Below are positions 15,943-22,238 of a DNA stretch of 64,000 bases, one piece after another. The position numbers and the translations under genes are program-made. The notes beneath the pieces were generated by a model. It saw only the letters and a program-made list of their open reading frames with translations, was not told where the DNA came from and ran no database searches. How positions within the stretch are numbered: position 1 is the stretch's first letter; every line of letters starts with the position of its first letter. The DNA comes from Flavobacterium dankookense (GTDB lineage: Bacteria > Bacteroidota > Bacteroidia > Flavobacteriales > Flavobacteriaceae), in assembly GCF_004362665.1 (NCBI RefSeq), contig NZ_SNXR01000014.1, forward strand, positions 248,001-312,000, written 5' to 3'.

Positions 15943-16252
15943 TTCGTTCTATTTTTTATTTAAAAGACATTCAAGATATTTTTGAATACGGCGAAACTAC
16001 TTTTGGAGAAAGAGCCGCTCTTATTTTCTATGATGAGCTAAAATTAATTGTACGCAATTTTTAGAAACAAATTATTTAATCCATCCCGAATGTCGTCATT
16101 TAGAAACAAAAACTAAAATCTATAGAAATATCATTCTTGGTTCCTATTTAATTATTTATAGAATTAGAGCACAGCGAATTGAGGTTTTAAGAGCTTTTCA
16201 CGGTAGTCGTTCTCCAAAAATAATCAGGCAAGTTAGAAAAGTAAAAGTCTAA
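15918..16252 (+). pseudogene. RelE/ParE family toxin with a one-base frameshift
   Basis: The first frame from ATG 15918 gives 48 codons (MEIAKKEVIRSIFYLKD... ending LKLIVRNF) and stops at TAG 16062-16064. Reading one base back, the next frame continues as LETNYLIHPECRHLETK ... LGSYLIIYRIRAQRIEVLRAFHGSR and ends at TAA 16250-16252. Joined, this is a protein of about 111 residues, the size of ParE toxins, including the typical YRNIILG..LIIYRI core and the HGSR tail. The break is at a run of five T (16058-16062) where six would restore the frame. It could be real decay, a slippage-controlled gene or a sequence error. The end overlaps the following minus-strand gene by 4 bases. Confidence 0.7.
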
Positions 16253-16842
16253 CTTACCAAATTCAAAATCTCACGCTGCGTACTCAATCCTTTATCGTGC
16301 AAATACCATTTTTGTAATTCGGTTTTTGCTGTTTCGTCAACAACACCATGAGTTGCTTTATAATCCAAAATCAATTGCTTTGCTTCTGTTGGTCTTGGTC
16401 CAAAATCACCCAAAACCTCTAAGGTATTTTTATCTAAAACAATCAATTTAGGAATAGATTTGGTTCGATTTGTTAAAAACAAATTCATTAGTTCTTCGTT
16501 TTCATCACGGAAAACAATTTTCAAATCTATTTTCTCTGATTGTTCTGCCATTTTATTGATAATGGGAAGAATTTGCGCTGCATCACCACACCAACCTTCG
16601 GAAATTACTAACCAAATCATTTCGGAATTGATTTCTTCTAAACGTTTTATATTTTCTGCTGGAACAACCATTGTTTTATCCAATCGGTTCATTCGAACTT
16701 CGTTCAACTCGCTGTAATGCGTTAAATCCTCCGATTGTTCGTTTCCTGTTGATTTTCCTTCTTTTAAAAGCGTTGCTACTTGATTTCTGTATTCTTGATA
16801 CGTATAACTTCTTGCTAAACTTTGGGTAATAATTGAATTCAT
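16249..16842 (-). CDS. Thioredoxin family protein with a one-cysteine active site
   Basis: A 197-residue protein. A helical N-terminal part (1-70) precedes a thioredoxin-like domain: WLVISEGWCGDAAQILPIIN near residues 77-96 and SIPKLIVLDK near 130-140, the cis-proline strand. The usual CxxC is replaced by CGDA, so only the first cysteine remains. A disulfide oxidoreductase mechanism with two cysteines is therefore not possible; a monothiol or chaperone-like role is an inference. There is no signal peptide, so it is cytoplasmic. It is divergent from pyrH with its own -7 box. Confidence 0.85.
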   Translation of the reverse strand: MNSIITQSLARSYTYQEYRNQVATLLKEGKSTGNEQSEDLTHYSELNEVRMNRLDKTMVVPAENIKRLEEINSEMIWLVISEGWCGDAAQILPIINKMAEQSEKIDLKIVFRDENEELMNLFLTNRTKSIPKLIVLDKNTLEVLGDFGPRPTEAKQLILDYKATHGVVDETAKTELQKWYLHDKGLSTQREILNLVS

Positions 16843-16862
16843 CTTTCTGTTTGTTTGTGGTG

Positions 16863-16870
16863 CAAATGTA
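16863..16870 (-). promoter_or_regulatory. -7 box (TACATTTG) of the thioredoxin-like gene
   Basis: TAnnTTTG on the minus strand, 21 bases before the ATG at 16842. Confidence 0.55.
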
Positions 16871-16950
16871 CTAAACGCTTTTTTTTGTTTTTATGATAAA
16901 TGTTATCAAACATTCTTTTTATCGAATACTTCATAAAAAGAGAATATGTT

Positions 16951-16958
16951 TATATTTG
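16951..16958 (+). promoter_or_regulatory. -7 box (TATATTTG) that fixes the pyrH start
   Basis: The box lies between an in-frame ATG at 16946 and the pyrH ATG at 16979, so only the latter can be used. Confidence 0.65.
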
Positions 16959-16978
16959 CATCACAAAAAAACAACGCA

Positions 16979-17686
16979 ATGAAATACAAAAGAATTCTTC
17001 TAAAACTAAGTGGCGAAGCTTTGATGGGCGAAAGACAATATGGAATTGACCCAAAACGTCTTGCTGAATATGCCGATGAAATCAAAGCGATTCATGATAA
17101 AGGTGTTGAAATTGCCATAGTTATTGGTGGTGGAAATATTTTCAGAGGAGTTGCTGGAGCAAGTAACGGAATGGACCGAGTTCAAGGTGACTATATGGGA
17201 ATGCTTGCTACGGTTATCAACGGAATGGCACTACAAGGTGCTTTGGAAGAAAAAGGAATGTTGACTCGCTTACAAACGGCTCTAAAAATCGAAGCCATAG
17301 CAGAACCTTATATCAAAAGAAGAGCTGTTCGTCATTTAGAAAAAGGAAGAATTGTAATTTTTGGTGCTGGAACTGGAAATCCTTATTTCACCACGGATAC
17401 TGCAGCAGTTCTTCGTGGTGTTGAAGTTCATGCCGATGTTATTTTAAAAGGAACTCGTGTTGATGGAATCTATGATTCTGATCCCGAGAAAAATGCAAAC
17501 GCAGTAAAATTCAACAGTATCACTTTTGAAGATGTTATCAAAAAAGGATTGAACGTAATGGACTCCACTGCTTTTACATTAAGTCAGGAAAATGAGTTAC
17601 CAATTGTAGTTTTTGACATGAATACCAAAGGAAATTTATTAAAAATTTGCAATGGTGAAAACATTGGAACAGTAGTAAAAATATAG
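16979..17686 (+). CDS. pyrH: UMP kinase
   Basis: The 235-residue length is standard for the hexameric bacterial UMP kinase, which phosphorylates UMP to UDP in pyrimidine nucleotide synthesis. [17 protein letters not shown] is the phosphate-binding start, [11 protein letters not shown] the glycine-rich loop near residue 52, and [19 protein letters not shown] near 127-145 the nucleotide-binding region. The pyrH-frr pairing is conserved widely in bacteria. The longer reading from 16946 is rejected because it overlaps the promoter. Confidence 0.97.
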   Translation: MKYKRILLKLSGEALMGERQYGIDPKRLAEYADEIKAIHDKGVEIAIVIGGGNIFRGVAGASNGMDRVQGDYMGMLATVINGMALQGALEEKGMLTRLQTALKIEAIAEPYIKRRAVRHLEKGRIVIFGAGTGNPYFTTDTAAVLRGVEVHADVILKGTRVDGIYDSDPEKNANAVKFNSITFEDVIKKGLNVMDSTAFTLSQENELPIVVFDMNTKGNLLKICNGENIGTVVKI

Positions 17687-17765
17687 AGGTTAACAGGTTA
17701 TAAGTTTATGAGGTTATTTGCCTAATAAACATTATAAACCAATAAACTTTTAAACTATAAATAAA
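17687..17765 (+). repeat. AT-rich degenerate repeat spacer between pyrH and frr
   Basis: Units such as GGTTAACA, GGTTATAA, GTTTATGA, GGTTATTT on the left and ATAAACC, ATAAACT, TAAACTAT on the right, which are partly complementary. The same unit types fill the asnS-rpoN spacer. Confidence 0.55.
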
Positions 17766-18326
17766 ATGGAAGAAATTGAATTTATTTTAGACAGTACAAA
17801 AGAATCGATGATTGGTTCTATTGCACATTTAGAAAAAGAATTTTTAAATATTCGTGCAGGAAAAGCAACACCACAAATGCTTGGTAGCGTTTTTGTTGAT
17901 TATTATGGTTCTCAAACACCACTTTCACAAGTTTCAAACATCAATATTCCTGATGCAAGAACAATTACAATTCAACCGTATGAAAAAAGCATGTTGCAAC
18001 CCATTGAAAAAGCGATAATGATTGCTAATCTTGGTTTCAACCCAATGAACAATGGTGACAATATCATCATCAGTGTTCCGCCATTAACGGAAGAAAGAAG
18101 ACGCGACTTAGTAAAACAAGCCAAAGCGGAAGCAGAAGATGCAAAAATTGGAATTAGAAATGCTAGAAAAGATGCTAATACTGATATCAAAAAACTAGAA
18201 AAAGAAGGAACTTCAGAAGATGTATGTAAAACTGCCGAAGATGATGTTCAAAAATTGACCGACACTTATATTAGAAAAGTAGAAGAATTATTGGCAGTGA
18301 AAGAAGCCGAAATCATGAAAGTGTAA
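17766..18326 (+). CDS. frr: Ribosome recycling factor
   Basis: The 186-residue length is standard for RRF. After termination RRF splits the ribosome together with EF-G. Visible are the N-terminal helix with HLEKEFLNIRAGKATPQML, the beta-rich domain II with VDYYGSQTPLSQVSNI and TITIQPYEKSMLQPIEKAI, and the long C-terminal helices PPLTEERRRDLVKQAKAEAE and IRNARKDAN. It follows pyrH with a 79-base spacer and is followed by a terminator. Confidence 0.97.
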   Translation: MEEIEFILDSTKESMIGSIAHLEKEFLNIRAGKATPQMLGSVFVDYYGSQTPLSQVSNINIPDARTITIQPYEKSMLQPIEKAIMIANLGFNPMNNGDNIIISVPPLTEERRRDLVKQAKAEAEDAKIGIRNARKDANTDIKKLEKEGTSEDVCKTAEDDVQKLTDTYIRKVEELLAVKEAEIMKV

Positions 18327-18344
18327 CTATGTTAAATCGATATT

Positions 18345-18388
18345 AAAATCCGTCTCATTGAGAAGAAATTCAGCGAGACGGATTTTTT
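18345..18388 (+). terminator. Terminator after frr
   Basis: Stem ATCCGTCTC / GAGACGGAT with an 18-base loop and a run of seven T. Confidence 0.8.
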
Positions 18389-18394
18389 TATTGC

Positions 18395-18402
18395 TATTTT
18401 TG
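18395..18402 (+). promoter_or_regulatory. -7 box (TATTTTTG) that fixes the DUF5686 gene start
   Basis: The box sits between the frr terminator and the ATG at 18418, 15 bases before it; the longer frame starting at 18358 inside the terminator cannot be translated from this promoter. Confidence 0.6.
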
Positions 18403-18417
18403 TGCAAATTCTTTTTA

Positions 18418-20910
18418 ATGAAATGTCTAATTACCATGCTGTTCTTGTTTTGTGCTTCGCTAAATGCACAAATTCAACTCAATGGAATTATAAAAGATAG
18501 TTCGACTAAAAAACCACTTTCCTTTGCCACTATAACTTTAGACAACGGATTTGTTTCCATCTCAGATGTTGACGGAAAATTTAATTTTACTTCTATCGCC
18601 AATGTCTCATCATTTGAAGTTACTTACATTGGTTATGAAAAAAGGAAAATAAATATTGACAATACGAGTAAATTTCAAGTTGTTTTGCTTTCGCCAAAAA
18701 TTGATTTGTTGCAAGATGTGATTATTATAAATGAAAATTTAGCGAATAAAATCATTCAAAAGGCAATTGACAACAAAGACAAAAACAACCCGCAAAAAAA
18801 GCTCAACTCTTTTCAATTCAATACCTACAATAAACTTCTTGTTAGTGCAAATCCCGATTCGATTGTTGGGAAAATCGATAGCGTATTTGTTACTACTTCA
18901 CTAGGAAGAGCTTTTCAAAAAATTGATTCAACCGAGTACAAGTTCAAGCGAATTATAGACAAACAACATCTTTTTTTAGCCGAAAAAGTATCACAATTTC
19001 AATTTTCTAACCCAACGTTGAAAGAAACTGTTATCGGTTCAAAAATGGCTGGATTTAACGAACCAATTTATGAGTTTTTTGGATTTAAATTACAATCATT
19101 TTCTATTTATGATTCAAAATACGAACTGTTTGAAACAACATATAAAAGTCCAATTGCAGCCAATTCATTGTCGGAATACAAATTCAAAATAAACGACACC
19201 ATTTCAATAAACAACCGAGAGGTTTTTGTAATTCATTTTAAAAATAAAATCAAACGAAAAGGTCTCGAAGGATTGTTGTATATCGACAGTCAAAATTTTG
19301 CCATTGCGAAAGCGGTAATGCGAGTTCGAGGTGTTTTAAACATTACTGGAATTCATGAATTTAGTTATTATCCTGAAAATGATATTTGGTTTCCAACAAA
19401 GAAGAACTTCAAAATTATTAAAGGAAAAAGTAAAGAAGCCACCTCAATTCTTGGTGGACGAATAGCCTTTGAAGCCAATTCTGACACCAATGAAAACAAA
19501 CAAAAAAGAAGTTCCGATTTTACATATTTATCATCAGAAACAGAAGTTTATAACATAGAATTTAATTCGGATATAAAAATCAAAAAATCCTTCATTTCCG
19601 TTGATGTAAAAGATAATGCTAGTGATAAACCAATGACGTTTTGGGACAAAAACAGAACCGAAATCCTAGATCAGCGAAGTCTAAAAACATACGAAGTTCT
19701 CGATAGTATTGCCGCTAAAAACAACATTGAAAAGAAAATTCGTTTTGGCAGAAAAATAATCAATGGCTATTTGCCTTTTGGTTTTTTTGATATTGATTTA
19801 AGACATCTTTTGAGTTACAACAATTTTGAAGGTTTTCGTTTTGGAATTGGCGGTATTACGAACGAACAGTTTTCAAAAAAATACCGCATTGAAGGTTATA
19901 CTGCTTATGGATTAAAAGACGAAACCTTTAAATACAATTTGGGATTTGGCTCTCGAATTGGCAAATTTTCCAACACTTGGATTGGTGCTTCATTTACTGA
20001 TGACATTCGAGAAATTGCGAGTACTACTTTTGCTATTGACAAACGTGTTTTCAAATTGTATGATCCGCGACCAATTAACATCAGTACATTTTATAATTAT
20101 AAAACCTGGCGAACGTATATTGAAACGAAAATCATTCCAAAAACCGAGAGTATTTGGCAATTGAGCTATAGTGAGATCACGCCATTATTTGAATACCAAT
20201 TCGATTATAATGGAAAAATTTTCGACGATTTTAAAATCACTTCTGCCATGGTTTCGCTGCAATGGAATCCGTTTAGCGATTATATGCAAACACCAAATGG
20301 AAAGTTAGAGATTGAAAAACGCTTCCCTAAATTCACGTTTCAGTTTACAAAATCAATACCCGATATTCTAGAAAACGACTTTGATTTTGGTAAAATTGAT
20401 TTTAAAATTGACTATGAAAAAAGGTATTTGAATGGTCAAAAATCGACAGTTTTAGCACAAATTGGTTATGCTTTTGGCGCTATTCCGATTACCCATTTAT
20501 ATAACACTTCGCCTAACAACTTGACGAAAGACAACATTCTGCAACGTATAACCATTGCGGGTAAAAACAGTTTTGAAACCATGTTTTTTAATGAGTTTTT
20601 CTCAAGTGAATTTGCTTTTCTCCAATTAAAACATGGCTTTAAACGAGTTGAAATTTTCAAAAAAGTAAAACCTCAATTGGTCATGGTAACGCGCATGGCT
20701 TGGGGAAATTTAGAAAATCCTGAACGTCATATTGGCATCAACTACAAAACTTTGAATGAAGGTTACTTCGAGTCAGGTATTGAACTCAACCAGATTTATA
20801 AAGGATTTGGGCTTAGTGGTTTTTATCGCTACGGACCAAATCAGCTTAGCCGACTGGAAGATAATTTAGCTATTAAGTTGAGTTTTATTTTGGATTTGGG
20901 ATTGGATTGA
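18418..20910 (+). CDS. DUF5686 outer-membrane protein with carboxypeptidase-regulatory-like N-terminal domain
   Basis: An 830-residue protein. The signal peptide (MKCLITMLFLFCASLNAQ) is followed by a carboxypeptidase-D regulatory-like domain (residues 20-105: IIKDSSTKKPLSFATITL ... ISDVDGKFNF). A mixed region (to about 450) comes next, then a long stretch of alternating hydrophobic strands with the DIDLRHLLSYNNFEGFRFGIGG start typical of DUF5686 barrels. It probably forms an outer-membrane beta-barrel like TonB-dependent or surface-exposed proteins, but lacks the plug domain. Substrate and function are not known. Confidence 0.85.
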   Translation: MKCLITMLFLFCASLNAQIQLNGIIKDSSTKKPLSFATITLDNGFVSISDVDGKFNFTSIANVSSFEVTYIGYEKRKINIDNTSKFQVVLLSPKIDLLQDVIIINENLANKIIQKAIDNKDKNNPQKKLNSFQFNTYNKLLVSANPDSIVGKIDSVFVTTSLGRAFQKIDSTEYKFKRIIDKQHLFLAEKVSQFQFSNPTLKETVIGSKMAGFNEPIYEFFGFKLQSFSIYDSKYELFETTYKSPIAANSLSEYKFKINDTISINNREVFVIHFKNKIKRKGLEGLLYIDSQNFAIAKAVMRVRGVLNITGIHEFSYYPENDIWFPTKKNFKIIKGKSKEATSILGGRIAFEANSDTNENKQKRSSDFTYLSSETEVYNIEFNSDIKIKKSFISVDVKDNASDKPMTFWDKNRTEILDQRSLKTYEVLDSIAAKNNIEKKIRFGRKIINGYLPFGFFDIDLRHLLSYNNFEGFRFGIGGITNEQFSKKYRIEGYTAYGLKDETFKYNLGFGSRIGKFSNTWIGASFTDDIREIASTTFAIDKRVFKLYDPRPINISTFYNYKTWRTYIETKIIPKTESIWQLSYSEITPLFEYQFDYNGKIFDDFKITSAMVSLQWNPFSDYMQTPNGKLEIEKRFPKFTFQFTKSIPDILENDFDFGKIDFKIDYEKRYLNGQKSTVLAQIGYAFGAIPITHLYNTSPNNLTKDNILQRITIAGKNSFETMFFNEFFSSEFAFLQLKHGFKRVEIFKKVKPQLVMVTRMAWGNLENPERHIGINYKTLNEGYFESGIELNQIYKGFGLSGFYRYGPNQLSRLEDNLAIKLSFILDLGLD

Positions 20911-20963
20911 TGGGTTTTGGAGGTTATTGTAAAATACTATTTCAATACGTTATACGTATATTA

Positions 20964-20994
20964 TTTGGCTATTTGGTATAGTTTCGTATATTTG
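20964..20994 (+). promoter_or_regulatory. Exact Bacteroidetes promoter (TTTG-N19-TATATTTG)
   Basis: TTTG at 20964-20967 and TATATTTG at 20987-20994, 19 bases apart, upstream of the small secreted protein gene at 21044. Confidence 0.75.
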
Positions 20995-21014
20995 AGTGTT
21001 ATGTTTCATAGTTT

Positions 21015-21025
21015 AAGAAACCGCT
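21015..21025 (+). repeat. Left arm of an 11-bp inverted repeat bracketing the small secreted protein gene
   Basis: AAGAAACCGCT is the exact reverse complement of 21432-21442. The heptamer TGTTATG (20997-21003) also has its complement CATAACA at the right end. Confidence 0.6.
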
Positions 21026-21043
21026 TTATAAAGAGAAAAGTAA

Positions 21044-21412
21044 TTGAAAAACAGAAAAACAAAATATTTGATTTTAGTTTTATCCATTTTGGGGTTACTT
21101 AATTGTTATTGCCAAAATAGTTTTAAAAAAGTTTCATTTGAAATACTTTATGAAGAAAACGACCCTTTGCCGGGAACAAACATTATGGTTAAAAATTCCA
21201 TACCAATTATTGAAACTCAAAGTGACTTTAATGGTAAAGCAGAATTGAATTTGAATGATTTAAATGTTAATGTTGAATTAAGTTATGGTCCACGTTTTAA
21301 ATTCAAGTTAATCGAAAATGTTGACTTTATAAAAGTTTACTTAAAAAAAAAGAAAGTAACATATTATTCGAAAAATAAGATTCTGAAAAAGGGCAAACTG
21401 AAAGGTTATTGA
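21044..21412 (+). CDS. Small secreted protein with a CarboxypepD_reg-like domain
   Basis: A 122-residue protein from a TTG start at 21044, preceded by the purine-rich AAGAGAAAAG. The N-terminus LKNRKTKYLILVLSILGLLNCYCQ is a signal peptide, possibly with a lipid-modified cysteine. The body EILYEENDPLPGTNIMVKN...TQSDFNGKAELNL follows the pattern of carboxypeptidase-regulatory-like beta-sandwich domains found at the front of Bacteroidetes outer-membrane proteins, here without a barrel. The last 20 residues are very Lys-rich. The function is unknown. It is bracketed by inverted repeats and may be accessory. Confidence 0.6.
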   Translation: MKNRKTKYLILVLSILGLLNCYCQNSFKKVSFEILYEENDPLPGTNIMVKNSIPIIETQSDFNGKAELNLNDLNVNVELSYGPRFKFKLIENVDFIKVYLKKKKVTYYSKNKILKKGKLKGY

Positions 21413-21431
21413 AAAACTACGAACGCATAAC

Positions 21432-21442
21432 AGCGGTTTCTT
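21432..21442 (+). repeat. Right arm of the 11-bp inverted repeat
   Basis: AGCGGTTTCTT matches 21015-21025 in reverse complement and directly follows CATAACA (21426-21432). Confidence 0.6.
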
Positions 21443-21462
21443 GCAATAGCATATTTTAAGCA

Positions 21463-21501
21463 CTAAGGCTTCACAATCAACGCCGAAGGAATATCTGAAA
21501 G
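21463..21501 (-). pseudogene. Remnant of an antiporter 3' end
   Basis: Read on the minus strand, this encodes LSDIPSALIVKP and a stop. The antiporter gene at 22239-24509 ends with exactly the same 12 residues and stop. The codons differ at synonymous sites (TCA/AGT for Ser, GCG/GCT for Ala, ATT/ATA for Ile, TAG/TAA stop), so it is not a fresh duplication. The codon before it is TAG where the antiporter has TGG (Trp). Nothing else of the gene is visible upstream. Confidence 0.75.
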
Positions 21502-21559
21502 CTAAAAACCATTTTCGGTAATTATTTCTATGTCTGCAAAAAACGGAACTTTTTTTGAC

Positions 21560-21567
21560 TAACTTTG
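21560..21567 (+). promoter_or_regulatory. -7 box (TAACTTTG) of the mntA-hepT pair
   Basis: TAnnTTTG match only four bases before the mntA ATG; the transcript is likely leaderless or almost so. No good -33 element was found. Confidence 0.45.
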
Positions 21568-21571
21568 TTTT

Positions 21572-21871
21572 ATGGGAATTGTTGACAAAAATTTAGAAGA
21601 CTTAAAAACACTTTGTACAATATACAACGTGGAAAAAATGTATCTATTTGGCTCGGCATCAAATACTAAGTTCACAAAAAAAAGTGACATTGATTTTCTT
21701 GTAAAATTTAAATCCATTGAGTTGTCAAAGTATTTTGATAATTACATGGACTTCAAGGAAAGATTAGAGAAATTATTTGGACGTGAAGTTGATTTAGTTG
21801 AAGAACAAACTTTAAGAAACCCAATATTAATTAACTCAATCAATAAATCTAAAGAACTTATTTATGGATGA
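21572..21871 (+). CDS. mntA: MntA-type nucleotidyltransferase antitoxin
   Basis: A 99-residue minimal nucleotidyltransferase. GSASNTKFTKKSDID at about residues 28-42 is the exact GSx10DxD motif, and REVDLVEE near 74-81 gives the third acidic residue. In the MntA-HepT (type VII) system studied in Shewanella, MntA neutralises HepT by transferring AMP units to a tyrosine next to the HepT active site. The hepT gene overlaps it by 8 bases. This gene order is antitoxin first, toxin second. Confidence 0.88.
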   Translation: MGIVDKNLEDLKTLCTIYNVEKMYLFGSASNTKFTKKSDIDFLVKFKSIELSKYFDNYMDFKERLEKLFGREVDLVEEQTLRNPILINSINKSKELIYG

Positions 21872-22220
21872 AAGAATTCTTAAGTGGTTTTATGATATCA
21901 AAATATGTATTGACGAGATTGATAGTTTTTTCCAACATGAAGAAAAGGATTTTTTCAAATACAGAAATAACGTAATGCTTAAAAGAGCTGTCGAGAGAAA
22001 TCTTGAAATTATTGGTGAAGCCGTAAACAGAATCATCACACGTGATAATCTGTTTAGCCAAAGAATCAGCAATGCAAAAGCAATTATTGGATTAAGAAAT
22101 CAAGTAATTCACGCTTACGACAATATTTCTGACGAAAATATATGGTCAATACTAACAAACCATCTTCCGAAATTAAAACTCGAAGTTGATATGTTAATCC
22201 AAGAAAACGAAAACAATTAA
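21864..22220 (+). CDS. hepT: HepT-like HEPN-domain toxin
   Basis: A 118-residue all-helical HEPN (DUF86) protein. The RNase motif RNQVIHAY near residues 78-85 fits Rx4HxY exactly; the tyrosine is the residue AMP-modified by MntA in characterised systems. VERNLEIIGEAVNRI near 40-54 is the typical second helix. The family cleaves RNA, including tRNA, as a growth inhibitor. It overlaps mntA by 8 bases and ends 18 bases before the convergent antiporter gene. An intact pair is expected to be active. Confidence 0.9.
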   Translation: MDERILKWFYDIKICIDEIDSFFQHEEKDFFKYRNNVMLKRAVERNLEIIGEAVNRIITRDNLFSQRISNAKAIIGLRNQVIHAYDNISDENIWSILTNHLPKLKLEVDMLIQENENN

Positions 22221-22238
22221 TCAACTCCTAGAAAAAAA

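Noticed and set aside
20917..21102. A 61-codon frame reading through the promoter region at 20964-20994.
   Set aside because: It crosses the perfect TTTG-N19-TATATTTG promoter and overlaps the signal-peptide gene at 21044 in another frame; no protein features.
20911..22238. The accessory patch as part of a prophage or complete transposon.
   Set aside because: No integrase, transposase or phage gene is present and no long terminal repeats were found; only small inverted repeats and the antiporter relic.
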